Source of the DNA: Pseudomonadota bacterium
GTDB lineage: Bacteria > Pseudomonadota > Alphaproteobacteria > Rhizobiales > Rhizobiaceae
DNA: 64,000 nt
Assembly: GCA_023399465.1 (NCBI GenBank)
Contig: JAEWPB010000144.1
Location: 25,171 to 89,170 of the forward strand
Reading direction: 5' to 3'
Shown piece after piece: positions 25,789 through 34,566 of this stretch. The notes under the pieces were generated by a model, which ran no database searches, was not told where the DNA came from, and saw only the letters and a list, made by a program, of their open reading frames with translations. The translations under genes were made by a program, and so were the position numbers. Within the stretch, counting starts at the first letter, position 1, and every line of letters begins with the position of its first letter.

Positions 25789-26183
25789 GGTAATCTCCTA
25801 CTCCACTTGTTGTCAGCACTTCCGCCAACTGTTGCCGTTGATCGGATGGCTGCAACCTAAGTGATGCCGATTGCCATAGACTTAAGGAACACGGTTATCA
25901 TAAACTTAATTCTGAAATATCCCGGCAATGGTAAATGCAGTCATAATAGTATTTCCCAAAGTATCCATCGAGGTAAACCGCACCAAAATCGGATAAGATG
26001 CGCCACAATAATACAACCAGTCCGCTCCATGGGTAAACCAATGCATCGAGACGGGGCGAATCGGCGTACTGCCACTGCAGAATGAAGCTCAGATTGGCAA
26101 AACCACCCTTAACCCTTCATTCACCATTCCCTCGCATATTTAAGCGCACGACGTTGGAAGCAAGCTCACAAAGGGCAGTCAGG
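25789..26183. other. AT-rich divergent control region of the pilus locus
   Basis: 395 bases without a supported gene between flp (leftward) and the secretin-N-domain gene (rightward). It is clearly AT-richer than the coding sequence. It holds two CTTAA elements 24 bases apart (25881-25885 and 25905-25909) and a near match to the CtrA site TTAA-N7-TTAAC (26109-26124, one mismatch). Confidence 0.5.
26109..26124 (+). promoter_or_regulatory. Near-consensus CtrA-type site
   Basis: TTAA, seven bases, then TTCAC, one mismatch from TTAA-N7-TTAAC, 60 bases before the start at 26184. In Caulobacter pilA and cpa genes are under CtrA; here this is a candidate only. Confidence 0.3.
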
Positions 26184-26594
26184 ATGATCTCACACAAGGG
26201 TTTGCCAGGATTGGCCCAAGCAGCCGCATTGGCGTGCGCCCTTTTTGGGAGCGCCGTCCAGGCGAGCGATGGTCATATGCGCGTGTACATGGATCAGGCG
26301 CGCGTACTGAAACTCGACAGACCGGTCTCCAAGGTGATCCTCGGCAACCCCCAGGTCGCGGACGCGACCGTTGCCGACGCCAAGACCATCGTCCTGACCG
26401 GCCGCAGCTTCGGCACGACCAACCTGGTCCTGCTCGACAGCGACGGAAATACCATCGTCGACGAGCGCATCCTCGTTTCGATCGATGAAGGCAGCACTGT
26501 GCGCGTCTATCGGCAGACTGCCCGTTCTGTCCTTTCCTGCACGCCGAACTGCGAGCAGCACACCTCCCACGACGCATCCGACAGCGCACCCTAA
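26184..26594 (+). CDS. Stand-alone pilus/secretin N-terminal domain protein
   Basis: 136-aa exported protein. A signal peptide (up to GSAVQA) is followed by one domain with VLKLDRPVSKVILGNPQVADATVADAKTIVLTGRSFGTTNLVLLD, the same fold as the N-terminal domain of CpaC-type secretins, and a short C-terminus with two Cys (SCTPNCEQ). It lacks the secretin pore, so it probably binds the Tad secretin complex in the periplasm. The start at 26184 (GGGCAG..AGG upstream) is preferred over 26082, which adds a non-signal extension. It precedes two TadE-like genes on the same strand. Confidence 0.82.
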   Translation: MISHKGLPGLAQAAALACALFGSAVQASDGHMRVYMDQARVLKLDRPVSKVILGNPQVADATVADAKTIVLTGRSFGTTNLVLLDSDGNTIVDERILVSIDEGSTVRVYRQTARSVLSCTPNCEQHTSHDASDSAP

Positions 26595-26713
26595 CTGCGC
26601 GACAACCAACCACGCGCGCTCTGACAGTCGTTCGATTCCGCGCAATCGGGGAAACGAAAAATCAAGGAACTGCGGCTAATTTAGCAGCTTGATCGATGTG
26701 CGGGCCAGTTGCC

Positions 26714-27331
26714 ATGTTCAACAATCGCAGGAAAACGACCGACAAACACCGCCCCCGCGGGTGGTGGATGACGATCGGGCGCTTGCGCCGATCCCGGGAC
26801 GGCGCCGCGGCGATTGAGTTCGCCATGCTCGCCATTCCCTATTGCATGATTGTCTTCGCCATCCTCGAAACCTGCATCGCCTTCCTGGGCGACCAGCTTG
26901 TGGGCATGGCAGTCGATACCATGGCGCGCAAGATACGTACCGGCCAGATCACCACCGCTGTTTCGGAAGAACAGTTTCGTCGGGAATTCTGCGACGAGAT
27001 ATCAATCCTGATCACCTGCTCGCCCGAAGAGATCAAGACGCCGGCCAAGCTCTATCTCGACGTTCGCAGCTTTCCCGACTTCGAGAGCATTCCAAAGGGA
27101 GTTCCGCGCGTTTCCTCCGAACGCTTTGCGGATCTCGATCCCTCGTCGTTCGGTTATACACCCGGAGGTCCGCAGACCATCAACATGGTCCGGGCCTATT
27201 ACCGCTGGGATATCGTGACCGATCTGGTTCGCCCCTATATCAGCACGGCGCGCCCGGCCGATGGTTCCATGTCGACGTTCCTGATCGTGCAATCCGCAGC
27301 GTTCGCCACCGAGCAGGCGGTTACGCCATGA
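26714..27331 (+). CDS. TadE-like pseudopilin
   Basis: 205-aa protein. A basic N-terminus leads to DGAAAIEFAMLAIPYCMIVFAILE, the TadE-type prepilin segment with its Glu five residues after the likely cleavage point. A soluble periplasmic part follows. TadE proteins are minor pseudopilins processed by the Tad prepilin peptidase. Two starts are possible (26696 and 26714) and neither has a clear ribosome-binding site; I use the second. The stop overlaps the next gene as ATGA. Confidence 0.85.
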   Translation: MFNNRRKTTDKHRPRGWWMTIGRLRRSRDGAAAIEFAMLAIPYCMIVFAILETCIAFLGDQLVGMAVDTMARKIRTGQITTAVSEEQFRREFCDEISILITCSPEEIKTPAKLYLDVRSFPDFESIPKGVPRVSSERFADLDPSSFGYTPGGPQTINMVRAYYRWDIVTDLVRPYISTARPADGSMSTFLIVQSAAFATEQAVTP

Positions 27332-27921
27332 TGAAGCGCGTTGTGCACTTCCTGGGCTCCCGGCTCACCGATTTCGTCGCGCAAAAACTCGACGGGCTCC
27401 TTCGGGACAAGCGCGGGATGGGGGCGGTTGAATTCGCGATCCTGGTGCCGATCCTGCTGGTCACCTACATAGGCGTTTTCGAATTGACGGTCGGGTTCAG
27501 CACCGCAAAGCGGGTGACCCGCTCTGTTGGCGCGATTGCCGACTTCGTCACGCAGAAGCCGACGACGAGTGACGATGAACTGTCAGACATGATACATGTC
27601 GCCAGAAGCTACATCGCCCCTTACAAGACCGATGGCATCACGATCAAAATAAACGGCATTGCCATAGACAGCGCCCGGTCGGCAACAATTGCCTGGTCCT
27701 GGGCCGATGGCACCACGAAGTCCGTGGTTGGCGACGCCGTCGCCGTTCCGGAACCGATTCTGAAGGCCGAGAGCTACCTCGTCCAGGTGGAGGTCTCCAT
27801 TCCTCACGAACTGCTGATGTTCATGCCGACGATAGCCTGGCAGAGCAAGACCTTCCCGATCACGCGCACCAATTTCTTCAGCCCGCGCATCGGAAAGAGC
27901 GTCATCTGCGCCGATTGCTGA
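27328..27921 (+). CDS. Second TadE-like pseudopilin
   Basis: 197-aa protein with a hydrophobic prepilin-type helix MGAVEFAILVPILLVTYIGVFEL after a charged leader ending in DKRG, then a periplasmic domain with two Cys at the extreme C-terminus (VICADC). It overlaps the preceding TadE-like gene by four bases, so the two are translationally coupled and probably form a heteromeric minor pilin pair (TadE/TadF-like). A TadG-size protein is not present in the window. Confidence 0.85.
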   Translation: MMKRVVHFLGSRLTDFVAQKLDGLLRDKRGMGAVEFAILVPILLVTYIGVFELTVGFSTAKRVTRSVGAIADFVTQKPTTSDDELSDMIHVARSYIAPYKTDGITIKINGIAIDSARSATIAWSWADGTTKSVVGDAVAVPEPILKAESYLVQVEVSIPHELLMFMPTIAWQSKTFPITRTNFFSPRIGKSVICADC

Positions 27922-28074
27922 GCGCCACGGCCGGGATCGGACCCGGTTTTCCCCTTGCCAGCCGGCAAGCGAAGTTCGAAAATTGCCAAGCGCGGTGGAG
28001 AGCGATATGCATAAGGGTCGCGTTCGACCCGATGCTGACCGGGCGCGCCCATATCCATTTTGCACAGGTACCCC

Positions 28075-29295
28075 ATGGCACGAGCCTTTCTCTTCGTTCT
28101 GGATTCTTTCGGCGTCGGCGGCGCCCCGGATGCCAGGCGTTATGGCGATGATGGTGCCGACACGCTCGGGCATATCGCCGAATTCTGCGCCGCCGGTGCC
28201 GGTGATCGCGCCGGCCTGCGCTCCGGCCCGCTGACGCTGCCGAACATGTCCGCGCTCGGGCTGATGCACATCGCCAGGCTGGCAAGCGGCAGCTTTCCCG
28301 CGGGCATGCCGGTTCCCGAACGGATCTTCGGCCTTCACGGCGCGGCAAACGAGATTTCGCACGGCAAGGACACCCCGTCCGGCCACTGGGAAATCGCCGG
28401 AACGCCTGTGATGTTCGACTGGGGTTATTTTCCTTCCGAAGGCGATGCCTTTCCGCCAGAGCTCGTCGCGTCGATCTGCGAGACAGCGAAATTGCCCGGC
28501 ATTCTCGGCAATTGCCATGCTTCCGGCACCGAGATCATCGCCCGCTATGGCGAGGAGCATATCCGCACCGGCAAACCGATCTGCTACACATCATCCGATT
28601 CCGTCTTCCAGATTGCCGCCCATGAGCAATATTTCGGCCTTGAACGGCTTTACGAACTTTGCCGGATCGTCCGGCATCTTCTCGACCCGTACAACATCGG
28701 CCGCGTCATCGCCCGCCCCTTCGTCGGCGAAACCCGCGCGACCTTCGAGCGCACCGGCAACCGCCGGGACTATTCCGTGCCGCCGCCGGAACCGACGCTG
28801 CTCGACCGCCTCGTGGAGGCGGGACGCAACGTCCATGCGATCGGCAAGATCGGCGACATATTCGCCCATCAGGGCGTCTCGCGCGTGATCAAGGCAAACG
28901 GCAACGAAGCGCTGATGGATCGCAGCCTCGAAGCAATTGACGCCGCCGCCGACGGCGATCTCGTCTTCACCAATTTCGTCGATTTCGACATGCTGTACGG
29001 GCACCGGCGCGATGTTCCCGGATACGCGGCCGCGCTCGAGGCGATCGACCTGCGCCTGCCGGAAGTGCATCGCAAGCTCAAGCCCGGCGACATGGTCGTC
29101 CTCACCGCCGATCATGGCTGCGATCCCACCTGGCGCGGCACCGACCATACCCGAGAGCGCGTGCCCGTGATGGCGTTCGGGCCAGGCATCCGCTCGCGCT
29201 CCATCGGCATTCGCAATACCTATGCCGATATCGGCGAAACGGTTGCCCGGCACCTCGGCATCGCCCCGGGCCCCCACGGGAGGAGTTTTCTTTGA
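28075..29295 (+). CDS. deoB: Phosphopentomutase
   Basis: 406-aa alkaline-phosphatase-superfamily mutase converting (deoxy)ribose-1-phosphate to the 5-phosphate in nucleoside catabolism. Metal-binding and catalytic blocks are visible: FVLDSFGVGGAPDA at the N-terminus, HGKDTPSGHWE with the phosphorylated Thr, and TADHGCDPTWRGTDHTRE near the C-terminus. The start at 28075 (MARAFLF) is preferred over 28060, with AGG upstream. It supplies the substrate of DeoC, encoded on the opposite strand about 4 kb away. Confidence 0.96.
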   Translation: MARAFLFVLDSFGVGGAPDARRYGDDGADTLGHIAEFCAAGAGDRAGLRSGPLTLPNMSALGLMHIARLASGSFPAGMPVPERIFGLHGAANEISHGKDTPSGHWEIAGTPVMFDWGYFPSEGDAFPPELVASICETAKLPGILGNCHASGTEIIARYGEEHIRTGKPICYTSSDSVFQIAAHEQYFGLERLYELCRIVRHLLDPYNIGRVIARPFVGETRATFERTGNRRDYSVPPPEPTLLDRLVEAGRNVHAIGKIGDIFAHQGVSRVIKANGNEALMDRSLEAIDAAADGDLVFTNFVDFDMLYGHRRDVPGYAAALEAIDLRLPEVHRKLKPGDMVVLTADHGCDPTWRGTDHTRERVPVMAFGPGIRSRSIGIRNTYADIGETVARHLGIAPGPHGRSFL

Positions 29296-30260
29296 CATTG
29301 CATTTGAAAAAAGCGGAGCTGCACTGCCATCTCGAAGGCGCTGCGGCCCCTGCCCTCGTCCTGCGCCAGGCACGCAAGTACGGCATCGATACCAGCGCGT
29401 TCCTGAAGGACGGAGCCTATGTCTGGAGCGACTTCGCCGAGTTCATCCGTTGCTACGACGACGTTGCCGCCGTCTTCCGCACCGAAGAAGACTATGCGCT
29501 GCTGGCCGAAACCTATCTGACCGAACTCACCGAGATCGGCACGATCTACAGCGAACTGACGGTTTCACCGGATCATGGAGACCGTATCGGCCTTGGCGCC
29601 GACGGCTACATCTCCGGCATCAGTGAAGGCATGCGCAAGGCCAGGGACAAGACCGGTATCGAAAGCCGGATGATCGTTACAGGCGAGCGGCATTTCGGCC
29701 CGGACAGCGTCATCGCCGCTGCCGAATACGCCGCGCGTAGCGACAATCCGCTGATCACCGGCTTCAACATGGCCGGCGAGGAACGCATGGGCCGCGTTGC
29801 CGACTATGCCCGCGCCTTCGATATCGCCCGCGATGCCGGACTTGGGCTCACCATTCATGCCGGAGAAGTCTGTGGCGCGTTCAGCGTTTCCGACGCTCTC
29901 GACATCGTCAGACCGTCACGTATCGGCCATGGCGTGCGGGCCATCGAGGATCCGGAACTGGTCAGCCGCCTAGCCGATCTCGGAACGGTGCTGGAAGTCT
30001 GCCCCGGCTCGAACATCGCGCTGAAGGTGTTTCCCGACTTCCAGTCCCACCCGCTGAGGGCGCTGAAGGAGGCCGGCGTGAGGGTGACGATCAATTCCGA
30101 CGATCCGCCGTTCTTCCATACCTCGCTGGAGCGCGAATACGAGCTGGCGTCCGGCGTGATGGGCTTCAGCGTCGACGAGATCAACGCGATGACACGCACG
30201 GCAATCGAAGCCGCCTTCGTCGATGATCTCACCCGCCAGGCGCTGTTTGCGAGGCTTTAG
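29292..30260 (+). CDS. add: Adenosine deaminase
   Basis: 322-aa zinc hydrolase converting adenosine to inosine. Zinc ligands and catalytic residues are in ELHCHLEGA near the N-terminus, TIHAGEVCG, the SRIGHGVRAIEDPEL block and NSDDPPFF. It starts with TTG at 29292, which overlaps the deoB stop codon as TTGA, and a strong GGGAGGAG lies seven bases upstream inside the deoB 3' end. Inosine made here feeds the purine nucleoside phosphorylase encoded at 33757. Confidence 0.95.
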   Translation: MTLHLKKAELHCHLEGAAAPALVLRQARKYGIDTSAFLKDGAYVWSDFAEFIRCYDDVAAVFRTEEDYALLAETYLTELTEIGTIYSELTVSPDHGDRIGLGADGYISGISEGMRKARDKTGIESRMIVTGERHFGPDSVIAAAEYAARSDNPLITGFNMAGEERMGRVADYARAFDIARDAGLGLTIHAGEVCGAFSVSDALDIVRPSRIGHGVRAIEDPELVSRLADLGTVLEVCPGSNIALKVFPDFQSHPLRALKEAGVRVTINSDDPPFFHTSLEREYELASGVMGFSVDEINAMTRTAIEAAFVDDLTRQALFARL

Positions 30261-30291
30261 TCAAATCCGGCTGGGAATCATGCTGCAAATG

Positions 30292-30320
30292 ACGCCCCTA
30301 CTCTTGCGATTGGGGGGCGT
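30292..30320 (+). repeat. Hairpin between add and upp
   Basis: ACGCCCC (30292-30298) and GGGGCGT (30314-30320) can pair over a 15-base loop. There is no T-run. It could be an add terminator or part of the upp leader. Confidence 0.35.
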
Positions 30321-30369
30321 TCCATGAAAGAACCGTCTGAAATTCACTGCTATTGGAAGGCTGACCATC

Positions 30370-30999
30370 ATGAACGGCGTCACAGTCATCGATCATCCGC
30401 TCGTGCAGCACAAGCTGTCCATCATGCGCAAGAAGGAAACCTCGACGGCGGGGTTCCGCCGGCTCTTGCGCGAAATTTCGACACTGCTCTGCTATGAAGT
30501 GACCCGCGACCTCGAGCTGACCATGGAGACGATCGAGACCCCGCTGCAGCAAATGCAGGCGCCGGTGCTCGAAGGCAAGAAGCTGGTTTTCGCCTCGATC
30601 CTGCGTGCTGGTAACGGACTGCTCGAAGGCATGCTCGATCTCGTCCCCTCGGCCCGCGTTTCGCATATCGGCGTCTATCGCGACCATGAAACGCTGCAGC
30701 CGGTGGAATACTACTTCAAGGCACCGGAAGACATCGCCGAGCGCCTGGTCATTGTCGTCGACCCGATGCTGGCGACCGGCAACTCCTCGATTGCCGCCGT
30801 CGACAAGCTGAAGGAACGCGGCGCGCACAACATCCGCTTCCTCTGCCTGCTGGCTGCGCCGGAAGGCATCAAGAATTTCTGCGAAGCCCATCCCGATGTT
30901 CCGGTCTTCACCGCCTCGATCGACAGCCACCTCAACGAGAAGGGCTATATCGTTCCGGGCCTCGGTGACGCCGGCGACCGCATGTACGGCACCAAATAA
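30370..30999 (+). CDS. upp: Uracil phosphoribosyltransferase
   Basis: 209-aa type I phosphoribosyltransferase making UMP from uracil and PRPP. The PRPP-binding loop VDPMLATGNSS is present, as are the N-terminal HPLVQHKLSIMRKKETST and the C-terminal uracil-binding YIVPGLGDAGDRMYGTK. Length matches the family exactly. It ends in a strong intrinsic terminator. It completes salvage of bases released by the phosphorylases of the facing operon. Confidence 0.97.
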   Translation: MNGVTVIDHPLVQHKLSIMRKKETSTAGFRRLLREISTLLCYEVTRDLELTMETIETPLQQMQAPVLEGKKLVFASILRAGNGLLEGMLDLVPSARVSHIGVYRDHETLQPVEYYFKAPEDIAERLVIVVDPMLATGNSSIAAVDKLKERGAHNIRFLCLLAAPEGIKNFCEAHPDVPVFTASIDSHLNEKGYIVPGLGDAGDRMYGTK

Positions 31000-31031
31000 T
31001 TCGCCAAGCCTTAACCATGGCGACAGGATCA

Positions 31032-31061
31032 GGGCCCGGAACTTGTTTCCGGGCCCTTTTT
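31032..31061 (+). terminator. Intrinsic terminator of upp
   Basis: GGGCCCGGAA (31032-31041) pairs perfectly with TTCCGGGCCC (31047-31056), followed by TTTTT. This is a textbook rho-independent terminator. Confidence 0.9.
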
Positions 31062-31138
31062 CATGCGCGTTTTAGCAGTTCGTCAGGTATCGCCATGGGA
31101 ACGTTGTTCGATCTTTCGCCCTGGAGGTTGGTTGGACC

Positions 31139-31654
31139 ATGCTGATGCGCAGCCTTGTTATCCTTGCCGTTGCGGCGATCGCCGCCGTGCAGGTGCCGTC
31201 CCTGCTGCAGTGGTACCAGCACAATACGACGACGAGCGAACCGCCTGCCGTTGCGGCGCCGGCAATTGCCAATGCTAGTACCGGCAGCAGGGTGACGTTG
31301 CGCGCCGACGAACGCGGCCACTTCAACGGTACGTTCAAGATCAACGGCAAGCCGATCGACGGGCTGATCGACACCGGCGCCACCTACGTCGCGATCAACG
31401 AAAGCACGGCAAGGCGGCTCGGATTTTCCGGCAACGGCCTCAATTTCAAGTATGTGGTCAATACCGCCAACGGCCAGACCAAGGCGGCGCATGTGACACT
31501 CGACAGGGTGGAGATCGGCGGTATCCGCGTACGTAGCGTTGATGCGGCCGTCCTCAAGGACAACGCTCTTTCCTCGACACTGGTCGGGATGAGCTTCCTG
31601 AAGAAGCTCGGCTCCTACAGGTCCGAAAAAGGCGCGCTGCATCTGGTTCAGTAA
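31139..31654 (+). CDS. Retropepsin-like aspartic protease, membrane anchored (clan AA)
   Basis: 171-aa protein with an N-terminal membrane anchor (MRSLVILAVAAIAAVQVPSLL) and a single retropepsin-like domain. The catalytic motif is LIDTGATYVAI near residue 78, and a later GMSFLKKLGSYRSEKGALHL matches the C-terminal part of the TIGR02281-type family. Such half-size proteases must dimerise. The substrate is unknown. The domain should face the periplasm. It is convergent with deoA. Confidence 0.85.
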   Translation: MLMRSLVILAVAAIAAVQVPSLLQWYQHNTTTSEPPAVAAPAIANASTGSRVTLRADERGHFNGTFKINGKPIDGLIDTGATYVAINESTARRLGFSGNGLNFKYVVNTANGQTKAAHVTLDRVEIGGIRVRSVDAAVLKDNALSSTLVGMSFLKKLGSYRSEKGALHLVQ

Positions 31655-31679
31655 GCCGCCCCGATCAGTCGTGGGGGGC
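31655..31679. terminator. GC hairpin between the aspartic protease and deoA
   Basis: GCCGCCCC (31655-31662) can pair imperfectly with GGGGGGC (31673-31679) between two convergent stops. No T-run is present on either side. Confidence 0.35.
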
Positions 31680-31681
31680 AC

Positions 31682-32989
31682 TCACAGGCGACTGACGATG
31701 AGGGGCCGCAGTTCGGGCGCCTCGTCGGCTATCAGGTAGTTCGCGGCGATAGCGGCGGCTGCCCGTTCACCACTTTCACGATCCGCAGCGTGCACCATCG
31801 CAATCATGTCGCCGCTCGTGATCTGCGAACCGATCGGCAGAAGGCGGTCAAACCCGACACGGTGATCCACCAGATCGGCCGGATGACGGCGACCGCCGCC
31901 AAGATCGATGACGAGCAATCCGATATCACGCGCATCGCAACCCGCAATCCAGCCGTCCCGTTCCGCCAGAACGGGGATTTCGACCGGCGCCTGCGGCAGA
32001 TGGCGTTCCGGGCGATCAAGGAAGTCGCCGGGACCGCCGAGGATCTGTACCATCCGTCCGAATGCCTCGGCGGCGCGGCCGCTCGCCAAAGCGTCCCGGG
32101 CCTTTTCCTCGCCCTCCCCGGCCGTTGCCGCCAGACCGGACAGCACCAGCATTTCCGCCGCAGTGGCAAGCACGACGGTTTCCAGCCGCGATCCCGTTTT
32201 CCTGCCCTTCAGGAAATCCAGCGCATTGCGGACTTCCACGGCATTGCCGGCGGCATCCGCGAGCGGTTCATTCATGTCGGTGATCAATGCCGACGTCCGG
32301 ACCCCGGCGCCGTTCGCCACCTCGACCAGCGAACGGGCAAGCGTTTCAGCCTCGGCGATACTGGTCATGAAGGCACCATTGCCGATCTTCACGTCCAGCA
32401 CCAGCGTATCGAGTCCGGCAGCCAGTTTCTTCGACAGGATCGACGCGGTGATCAGCGGCACGGAATCGACCGTCGCCGTCACGTCGCGCACGGCATAGAG
32501 CCGCCGGTCAGCGGGAGCGAGAGCAGCGCTCTGGCCAACGATGGCGCAGCCAGCCTCGGCGATTGCCTGGCGAAACAGCGCCGCGTCGGGCACGATGGAA
32601 TAACCGGGAATGGATTCGAGCTTGTCGAGCGTGCCGCCCGTATGGCCAAGGCCGCGCCCGGAGATCGTCGGCACTGCGAGCCCGCAGGCTGCCGCGATCG
32701 GCGCCAGCATCAACGAGACATTGTCGCCCACGCCACCGGTCGAATGTTTGTCGCCGACCGGCCGGTCGATCCCGCTCCACGAAAGCACGTCACCGGAATC
32801 GCGCATCGCCAGCGTCAGCGCCACCGTCTCGTCCCGCGACATGCCCTGGAACCACACCGCCATGGCGAAAGCGGCGATCTGTCCTTCGGAGATTTCGTCG
32901 CGCGTCAGCGCCTCGATGAACCCCGCGATCTCATCCGGGCCAAGTGTCTCGCCATTGCGCTTTCGCCGGATGATTTCATGCGGGATCAT
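31682..32989 (-). CDS. deoA: Thymidine phosphorylase
   Basis: 435-aa enzyme splitting thymidine and deoxyuridine to base and deoxyribose-1-phosphate. The family signature appears in SWSGIDRPVGDKHSTGGVGDNVSLMLAPI; the phosphate-binding KHSTGG lies near residue 85. The start at 32989 (MIPHEIIRRKRNG) is the conserved one; 33052 would run back into deoC. AAGGG lies upstream within the deoC stop region, with four bases between the genes. It is the last gene of the leftward nucleoside operon. Confidence 0.96.
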   Translation of the reverse strand: MIPHEIIRRKRNGETLGPDEIAGFIEALTRDEISEGQIAAFAMAVWFQGMSRDETVALTLAMRDSGDVLSWSGIDRPVGDKHSTGGVGDNVSLMLAPIAAACGLAVPTISGRGLGHTGGTLDKLESIPGYSIVPDAALFRQAIAEAGCAIVGQSAALAPADRRLYAVRDVTATVDSVPLITASILSKKLAAGLDTLVLDVKIGNGAFMTSIAEAETLARSLVEVANGAGVRTSALITDMNEPLADAAGNAVEVRNALDFLKGRKTGSRLETVVLATAAEMLVLSGLAATAGEGEEKARDALASGRAAEAFGRMVQILGGPGDFLDRPERHLPQAPVEIPVLAERDGWIAGCDARDIGLLVIDLGGGRRHPADLVDHRVGFDRLLPIGSQITSGDMIAMVHAADRESGERAAAAIAANYLIADEAPELRPLIVSRL

Positions 32990-32993
32990 TGTA

Positions 32994-33779
32994 TCAGTAC
33001 CCTTGGGATCCGGCAGCCGATGACCCGCCGCCGAGCACGACGAGTATATCATCGAGGAGGCCGGACGCGCCGAAGCGGAACGTCGAAGGGATTGGCCAAT
33101 CGGGCGCCATGATCGTTTCCGCCAGCCGCAGATAAAGCGCAGCGTCGGCGACCGAACTCACGCCGCCCGCCGGCTTGAAGCCGACATTGCGGCCGCTGTC
33201 GCGGATCACCCGCAGCATGATGTCGGCAGCTTCCAGCGTCGCGTTGACCGCGACCTTGCCAGTCGAGGTCTTGATGAAATCGGCTCCCGCATCGATTGCC
33301 AGTTCGGCAGCCCGCTGGATCAGCGCCGGATCCTTGATCTCGCCGGTTTCAAGGATGGTCTTGAGCACGGCATCCGGACATGCGGCCCGCACTGCCCGCA
33401 CCATCTCGGTTACCGCGGCCTCGTCGCCGGCAATGAACGCCTTGTACGGAATGACCAGATCGATCTCGTCAGCGCCGTCGGCGATGGCGTCGCGCGTTTC
33501 GGCCACGACGTCGGCGATCTGCTGGTCACCGGTGGGGAAGTTGACGACGGTGGCGATGCGTACCGGATGACCCGGCCCGAGAATGGCGCGCGCCCTTGCG
33601 ACAAAGCGCGGCCAGATGCAGATGGCGGCGCTGTTGCCGTAGGGTGTCTGCGCCCGCTCGCAGAGCGCGTCGATATCTTCAGGGCTGCAATTGTCCTTCA
33701 GATTGGTCAGATCGAGCAGCGACAGCGCGACGCCGGCGGTTTCGCGCAGGCTGTGCTCAGGAATGGCTCGGTTCACCAT
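32994..33779 (-). CDS. deoC: Deoxyribose-phosphate aldolase
   Basis: 261-aa class I aldolase splitting 2-deoxyribose-5-phosphate to glyceraldehyde-3-phosphate and acetaldehyde. The Schiff-base Lys is in ADFIKTSTGKVAVNATLEA, and the proton-relay Asp and second Lys lie in DEIDLVIPYKAF and GRNVGFKPAGGVSS. It overlaps the end of the phosphorylase gene by about 23 bases. The ATG at 33779 is used; an in-frame TTG two codons upstream, nearer GGAG, is also possible. Confidence 0.95.
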   Translation of the reverse strand: MVNRAIPEHSLRETAGVALSLLDLTNLKDNCSPEDIDALCERAQTPYGNSAAICIWPRFVARARAILGPGHPVRIATVVNFPTGDQQIADVVAETRDAIADGADEIDLVIPYKAFIAGDEAAVTEMVRAVRAACPDAVLKTILETGEIKDPALIQRAAELAIDAGADFIKTSTGKVAVNATLEAADIMLRVIRDSGRNVGFKPAGGVSSVADAALYLRLAETIMAPDWPIPSTFRFGASGLLDDILVVLGGGSSAAGSQGY

Positions 33780-34566
33780 TGGCAATCATCTCCGTCAGTA
33801 TGGCTGCCAGATGCTGACCGCCAATGGGCGCCATGTCCTTGGTTTCTTCATGGCTCAGTTCCGCGCCGGTCATGCCGGCCCCGAAATTGGTGATCACGGA
33901 GGCGGCCGCGACCCGCAGCCCGAGGAACCGTGCAAGGATCACCTCCGGCACCGTCGACATCCCGACCGCATCGGCACCAAGGATACGGGCCATGCGGATT
34001 TCGGCCGGCGTCTCGAAGCTCGGACCGGAAAACCACATGTAGACGCCGCGCATGAGCGGAAGGCCGACCTTCTCGGCGGCGGCCTGCATCCGGTGGGCGA
34101 GATCCTGGTCATAGGCGGTGGTCATGCCGACGAAACGCTCGTCGCTCCCCTCGCCGATCAGCGGGTTCATGCCGGAAAAATTGATATGGTCGGTGATCTG
34201 CATCACCGATCCCGGCGGCATGTCCTTGCGCAGCGAGCCGGCGGAATTGGTGAGGATCAGCGTATTGACGCCCAATCCCTTCAAGACCTCGATCGGCCGT
34301 CGCATGGCATTGGCATCGCCCTTTTCATAATAGTGGGCGCGCCCGGAAAGCATCATGACCGGTGTTTCGCCGAGGCGGCCGATCACCAGTTCGCCGGCAT
34401 GCCCGGATACCCCGCTGACGGGAAAACCGGGCAGGTCGGCATAAGGTATCCGCAATGGATCGCGCACCGCTTCGACAAGCGAGCCGAGGCCCGAGCCCAG
34501 CACGATGCCGTAGCGCGGCAGCAACCCGTTGAGCCTGTCGACCAGCAGGTCGAGCACTTCGTTCAT
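33757..34566 (-). CDS. Purine nucleoside phosphorylase (trimeric type)
   Basis: 269-aa phosphorylase for inosine and guanosine (and possibly xanthosine). Motifs of the trimeric family are IVLGSGLGSLVE (phosphate), MLSGRAHYYEKGD, NSAGSL and FSGPSFETPAEIRMARILGADAVGMSTVPE. It overlaps the cytidine deaminase stop as ATGA, so it is translationally coupled. The rhizobial gene is often called punA or deoD-like; I leave the symbol empty because names differ. Confidence 0.93.
   Translation of the reverse strand: MNEVLDLLVDRLNGLLPRYGIVLGSGLGSLVEAVRDPLRIPYADLPGFPVSGVSGHAGELVIGRLGETPVMMLSGRAHYYEKGDANAMRRPIEVLKGLGVNTLILTNSAGSLRKDMPPGSVMQITDHINFSGMNPLIGEGSDERFVGMTTAYDQDLAHRMQAAAEKVGLPLMRGVYMWFSGPSFETPAEIRMARILGADAVGMSTVPEVILARFLGLRVAAASVITNFGAGMTGAELSHEETKDMAPIGGQHLAAILTEMIANGEPSHS

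Noticed and set aside
31790..33112. 440-codon plus-strand open frame
   Set aside because: Antisense to deoA and deoC, whose catalytic motifs are complete.
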